This document shows, in pieces, positions 60,806 to 64,000 of a stretch of 64,000 bases of DNA. Origin of the DNA: G963667425 sp963667425 [NCBI: bacterium] (GTDB taxonomy: Bacteria; UBP6; UBA1177); the NCBI GenBank assembly GCA_963667425.1, contig OY763407.1, positions 2,887,303-2,951,302 on the forward strand, in the 5' to 3' direction. The first letter of the stretch is position 1; each line of letters begins with the position of its first letter. The position numbers were made by a program, and so were the translations under genes. The notes under the pieces are model-generated. The model ran no database searches and was not told the origin of the DNA. It worked only from the letters and a program-made list of their open reading frames with translations.

Positions 60806-60937
60806 ATGGGCTTTGGTACCTTTGATGGAGATTATATGCTGTGGAAAATACCTGCCGGTACAATTCCTGCAATAAGAGATATAAAATGCTGGTGTAAAGA
60901 GACAGGAGAAGGATGTGAAACTCTGTTTGAAGAGTAA
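60806..60937 (+). CDS. Possible 43-residue protein or gene remnant
   Basis: Begins MGFGTFDGDYMLWKIPAG and ends CWCKETGEGCETLFEE. There is no good ribosome binding site (only AGGA 11 nt upstream). The Cys-Trp-Cys and second Cys recall the Cys-containing end of array gene 4, but no real match was found. It may be non-coding. Confidence 0.3.
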   Translation: MGFGTFDGDYMLWKIPAGTIPAIRDIKCWCKETGEGCETLFEE

Positions 60938-60972
60938 ATACTTATTCTTATTCTGTTGTTTGATTCTTATAT

Positions 60973-61000
60973 TTGCAACAACTAATTTTTCCATTATAAT
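60973..61000 (+). promoter_or_regulatory. Sigma-70-type promoter of galE-trmFO
   Basis: TTGCAA and a perfect TATAAT are separated by 16 bp, 34 bp before the galE start. Confidence 0.7.
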
Positions 61001-61034
61001 GAGTCCGCTTATATATTGATTGGAGCATAGATAA

Positions 61035-62015
61035 ATGAAAATTCTTGTTACCGGAGGAGCCGGATATATTGGTTCTCATGTGGTAAAATTACTTGGTGAA
61101 GATGAAAAAGGAAGTCATGAAATAGTTGTTGCAGATAATCTTTCCACAGGTTTTGAAAAAAATATTCTCTATGGAAGACTTGTCAGAATAGAGCTTTCAG
61201 ATCATACAGAAGTTGAAAAACTGTTTGAAAGTGAAAAATTTGATGCTGTTATTCATTTTGCTGCATCGATAGTTGTTCCTGAATCTGTTGAAAATCCTAT
61301 TAAATATTATATGAACAACACTATTAACAGTGCAAATATAATAAAATGTGCTGTTAAAACAGGTGTCAAATACTTTGTTTTTTCTTCAACAGCCGCTGTT
61401 TATGGTGAAAATGAATCAGGTATTGTTGATGAAACTTCTAAAACTGCTCCGATCAATCCTTATGGCTGGAGCAAGCTTATGACCGAGAAGATACTTAAAG
61501 ACTGTGCAGAAAGAGCTGGAATGAAATATACAATTTTTAGATATTTCAATGTTGCAGGCGCTGATGTTACGGGAAGAATAGGTCAATGTTTTCCAAATGC
61601 TACTCATCTGATTAAAGTTGCAACTCAGACAGCTCTTGGCAAAAGAAAGTGTATCTCTGTATTTGGTACTGATTACGGAACTTTTGATGGTACAGGAATA
61701 AGAGATTATATTCATGTTGATGACCTTGCTGCAGCTCACATTGATGCTGTTTATTACATGGGAAAAACAGGAATTTCAGATATATATAACTGTGGTTATG
61801 GTAAAGGTTACTCTGTTCTTCAGGTTATAAAGACCGTAAAAGAGATCTCGGGAGTTGATTTTACTGTTAAGTTTACAGAAAGAAGACCGGGTGATCCTGG
61901 TAAACTTGTTTCTGACAATAAAAAAATAGTAAATAAGATGGGGTGGAAGCCTAAATATGATGATCTAAGCCTTATATGCAGAACAGCTCTTGAATGGGAA
62001 AAGACCTTAGACTGA
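61035..62015 (+). CDS. galE: UDP-glucose 4-epimerase
   Basis: 326 residues, normal GalE length. Extended SDR fold: NAD-binding GGAGYIGSHVV near residue 7, VADNLSTGFEKN, FAASIVVPESVENP, the catalytic Ser/Thr region FVFSSTAAVYGE and YGWSK (Tyr, Lys). Later GalE-type motifs: FRYFNVAGAD, GTGIRDYIHVDDLAAAH and RRPGDPGKLVSD. It converts UDP-glucose and UDP-galactose and so feeds surface glycans. A related substrate such as UDP-GlcNAc cannot be excluded. It is followed after 26 bp by trmFO, with which it is probably co-transcribed. Confidence 0.92.
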   Translation: MKILVTGGAGYIGSHVVKLLGEDEKGSHEIVVADNLSTGFEKNILYGRLVRIELSDHTEVEKLFESEKFDAVIHFAASIVVPESVENPIKYYMNNTINSANIIKCAVKTGVKYFVFSSTAAVYGENESGIVDETSKTAPINPYGWSKLMTEKILKDCAERAGMKYTIFRYFNVAGADVTGRIGQCFPNATHLIKVATQTALGKRKCISVFGTDYGTFDGTGIRDYIHVDDLAAAHIDAVYYMGKTGISDIYNCGYGKGYSVLQVIKTVKEISGVDFTVKFTERRPGDPGKLVSDNKKIVNKMGWKPKYDDLSLICRTALEWEKTLD

Positions 62016-62041
62016 TTCCTGCTTAACTTTCTGGAGGATTT

Positions 62042-63343
62042 ATGAAAATAACCATTCTTGGTGCTGGTCTTGCCGGTTCTGAAGCTGCACTTCAGCTTGC
62101 AGAAAGTAACTTTAATGTAACACTTATTGAATCAAAGCCTAATTTTATTGAAGAGAAGGTTTTTCATCTTGAAAGTGCGGCTGAACTTGTATGCAGCAAC
62201 TCGCTCAAATCTGAAACTCCTTCAACTTCCAGTTATCTGCTGAAAGAAGAGATCAGGGCTATGGGATCTTTTTTAATGAAAAGTGCTGCAAAATTTGCTG
62301 TTCCTGCCGGTCAGAGTTTAGCAGTTGACAGAAAGCTTTTTTCAGAAGATGTAGAAAAGATGATAACTGTCAGTGACAATATAGAATATATTAAAGGTGT
62401 GAATATTTCGACACTTGAAGAGCTTAAGGAAAAATATGTTTCCGATTACTATATAGTTGCGACAGGTCCTCTTACATCTAAAACTTTACTTGAGTCTGTT
62501 TCAGGTGAAAACTGCTATTTTTATGATGCAATTGCGCCTCTTGTTTCTATTGAAAGTCTTAATCTTGATAAAATGTTCTGGGGCACGAGATATGATAAAG
62601 GTGATCCTGATTTTTTAAATATTCCAATGATGGAAGATGAATACAGAGTTTTTTATGATGAACTTATAAATGCCGAAAAACTGCCATATAATGATTTTGA
62701 AAAGCCTGAGTTTTTTGACAGATGTATGCCTATTGAAGAACTTGCATCCAGAGGATTTAAAACACTTCCTTTTGGAACAATGAGACCTGTCGGTTTCAGA
62801 GTTGACGGCAAGAGGCCTTATGCAGTTCTTCAGCTTCGCGCTGAAAATAGTTCAAAAACAGCGTTTAATCTTGTAGGCTGCCAGACAAGAATGCGTCAGA
62901 ATGAGCAGAAAAGAGTTTTTTCACTCCTTCCTGGAATGGAAAACGCATCATTTCTGCGTTATGGTTCTGTTCATAGAAACAGTTTTGTAAATGCTCCTGA
63001 AATACTCAAAAACGGTTTCATGCTTAAAAGAGATTCCAGAGTATTTGTTGCAGGCCAGCTTTCAGGTGTTGAAGGATATAATGAATCAATAATGTCAGGG
63101 CTTTTTGCTGCAAAAATGGTTACTGCTAAAGCAATGGCAAAAGATTTTGAGTTACCTCCTTCAAACACAATGAGTGGCGCAATACTGAAACAGCTTAGAG
63201 AGTCGGTTCATCATTTTCAGCCTGTTAATGCAAATTTTGCAATTCTTGAGATAACATCAAATGCTCCAAAAAAGCTGAGAAAGGAGTTTTATGTAAAAGA
63301 AGGTTTTGTAAACTTTCAGAAATATCTTAATTCTTTATTGTAA
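62042..63343 (+). CDS. trmFO: Methylenetetrahydrofolate--tRNA-(uracil-5)-methyltransferase TrmFO
   Basis: 433 residues, normal for TrmFO. It makes m5U54 in tRNA using FAD and methylenetetrahydrofolate, in place of the SAM-dependent TrmA. Clear signatures: ILGAGLAGSEAALQLAE (FAD), AELVCSNSLKSE with the conserved Cys, FYDAIAPLVSIESL, PFGTMRPVGFRVDGKRPYAV (shown as a run of family motif up to the Val), VGCQTRMRQNEQKRVF and AGQLSGVEGYNES. GGAGG lies 6 nt before the ATG. The tRNA in this window has the U54 target in its T-loop. Confidence 0.95.
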   Translation: MKITILGAGLAGSEAALQLAESNFNVTLIESKPNFIEEKVFHLESAAELVCSNSLKSETPSTSSYLLKEEIRAMGSFLMKSAAKFAVPAGQSLAVDRKLFSEDVEKMITVSDNIEYIKGVNISTLEELKEKYVSDYYIVATGPLTSKTLLESVSGENCYFYDAIAPLVSIESLNLDKMFWGTRYDKGDPDFLNIPMMEDEYRVFYDELINAEKLPYNDFEKPEFFDRCMPIEELASRGFKTLPFGTMRPVGFRVDGKRPYAVLQLRAENSSKTAFNLVGCQTRMRQNEQKRVFSLLPGMENASFLRYGSVHRNSFVNAPEILKNGFMLKRDSRVFVAGQLSGVEGYNESIMSGLFAAKMVTAKAMAKDFELPPSNTMSGAILKQLRESVHHFQPVNANFAILEITSNAPKKLRKEFYVKEGFVNFQKYLNSLL

Positions 63344-63436
63344 TAAAAAAACAAGAAAAGCTGTTTTTGATGTTTTTTTATACAACACCTAAGTCATAAA
63401 TAAAAAGAAGTTATTGAAATAACTTGTGAATATCTG

Positions 63437-63464
63437 TTGCTAATGAAAATAAAATAATTATAAT
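63437..63464 (+). promoter_or_regulatory. Promoter of the HD-domain gene
   Basis: TTGCTA and a perfect TATAAT are separated by 16 bp, 35 bp before the start codon. Confidence 0.6.
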
Positions 63465-63499
63465 CTGAAACGCTTGTTTCTCTGGGGGGAGGATATGAA

Positions 63500-64000
63500 A
63501 TGTTTACAGAACCAAAAGTAGAGGCTAAAAAACTCTTTTTTTCTATATCTTATGCAATGGATCTTGTAAATTCAAATTTAAAAGATCATCAGCTTAGAAC
63601 CGCAATGATAGCATGGATGATTACAGAACAGCTTGATTACACTCATAATGCTTCGGAAGAGATCTTTTTCGCAGCACTGGTGCACGATATAGGAGCAATA
63701 ACGCCGGAAGAAAAAGTTGAAATGCATCATGATCTTGATGATGCCAATTCTCAGCGTCATTGTCTTCTTGGAGAGTATCTTTTAAAAGGGATTGATGTTC
63801 TTGAAAATATATCCAAAATAGTAAGATACCATCACACTCCGTTAGCAAAACTTGAAAAGGAGAATATTGCTGAAAAGATAGCCAAAGGGGCAAATATAAT
63901 TCTTATTGCTGATCGAATAGAGAAAATGATAGCAAGAGATAAGTTTATTCTTTTGCAGAAAGATGAAATCAGAGGAAAAATCAGTAAAGAAAAAGATTAT
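63500..64000 (+). CDS. HD / HD-GYP-type phosphohydrolase domain protein (3' part beyond window edge)
   Basis: The first 167 codons are visible. The ATG lies 7 nt after GGGGGAGGA; another ATG 5 nt earlier, in a different frame, ends after eight codons. The metal-binding HD motif is in FFAALVHDIGAITPEEK (His-Asp), with an upstream His in LKDHQLRTAMIA and further His in HCLLGEYLL and IVRYHHTPL. The order fits HD-GYP or related HD domains, which include cyclic-di-GMP phosphodiesterases; the GYP segment is not recognisable in the visible part, so subfamily and substrate remain open. No transmembrane segment in the part seen. Confidence 0.8.
   Translation, partial: MFTEPKVEAKKLFFSISYAMDLVNSNLKDHQLRTAMIAWMITEQLDYTHNASEEIFFAALVHDIGAITPEEKVEMHHDLDDANSQRHCLLGEYLLKGIDVLENISKIVRYHHTPLAKLEKENIAEKIAKGANIILIADRIEKMIARDKFILLQKDEIRGKISKEKDY

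Larger units (their letters stand above)
60723..61034 (+). other. 312-bp region after the WG array
   Basis: Contains a 20-residue ORF directly after the last WG gene (MNSEKIVIINQLASHIKK...), a 43-residue Cys-containing ORF (60806-60937) and the galE promoter (60973-61000). The ORFs may be remains of a lost array member. No strong terminator is visible. Confidence 0.5.

Overview
The window is AT-rich bacterial chromosome from a flagellated, Gram-negative organism. It carries many lipoproteins, lipB, trmFO, a beta-barrel-like exported protein and two flagellins. Several families point to the Myxococcota / former Deltaproteobacteria neighbourhood: 'Myxococcus cysteine-rich' DUF4215 repeats, Cys-rich lipoproteins of myxobacterial type, thrombospondin type-3 repeats, FG-GAP/ASPIC lipoproteins, and PATAN (DUF4388) and receiver-TPR proteins. 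The low GC would make it an unusual AT-rich, probably uncultured member. This placement is inference; no rRNA gene is present. No integrase, transposase, phage gene or CRISPR array was seen.

Layout. 1-2 kb: minus-strand genes for an exported protein (cut by the edge), an LPP20-type exported protein and a shortened glycogen-synthase-like domain. 2-16 kb: large exported proteins and lipoproteins, several with an Asp-rich spacer after the lipid-anchored Cys, including a 1540-residue protein with a C10 (streptopain-type) cysteine protease domain; an M29 aminopeptidase, a tRNA with a CAU anticodon and a START-domain protein lie among them. 16-24 kb: glnA with a small DUF4405-type membrane protein, then two tandem giant flagellins read from a near-consensus sigma-28 promoter through a structured leader carrying four CAGGGA motifs (candidate CsrA sites). 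24-34 kb: a CBM9-like protein, a PATAN / zinc-TPR membrane pair, a DUF4215-repeat lipoprotein, a 1258-residue exported coiled-coil protein and a DUF1566 lipoprotein. 34-44 kb: a peptidase T homologue that has lost metal ligands, sppA, a histidine kinase, a LysM protein, a lipoprotein, lipB, a PIN-PhoH ATPase and a degenerate receiver-TPR protein. 44-50 kb: pepD, ftsH, a lipoprotein, an MtnX-like HAD phosphatase and a DUF1015 protein.

50.2-60.7 kb is the most distinctive region: a co-directional, tightly spaced array of six WG-repeat exported proteins (five lipoproteins, one with an ordinary signal peptide) with two small membrane proteins in the middle. It shows traces of tandem duplication, recombination and gene loss: a 99-bp identical tract, a stranded copy of a gene 3' end next to the promoter, and near-identical 3' ends of non-adjacent genes. 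The window ends with galE-trmFO and the start of an HD-domain gene.

Most start choices use a visible Shine-Dalgarno sequence or a signal peptide. Promoter calls are by eye and unverified. Functional calls come from recognisable motifs, not database searches.
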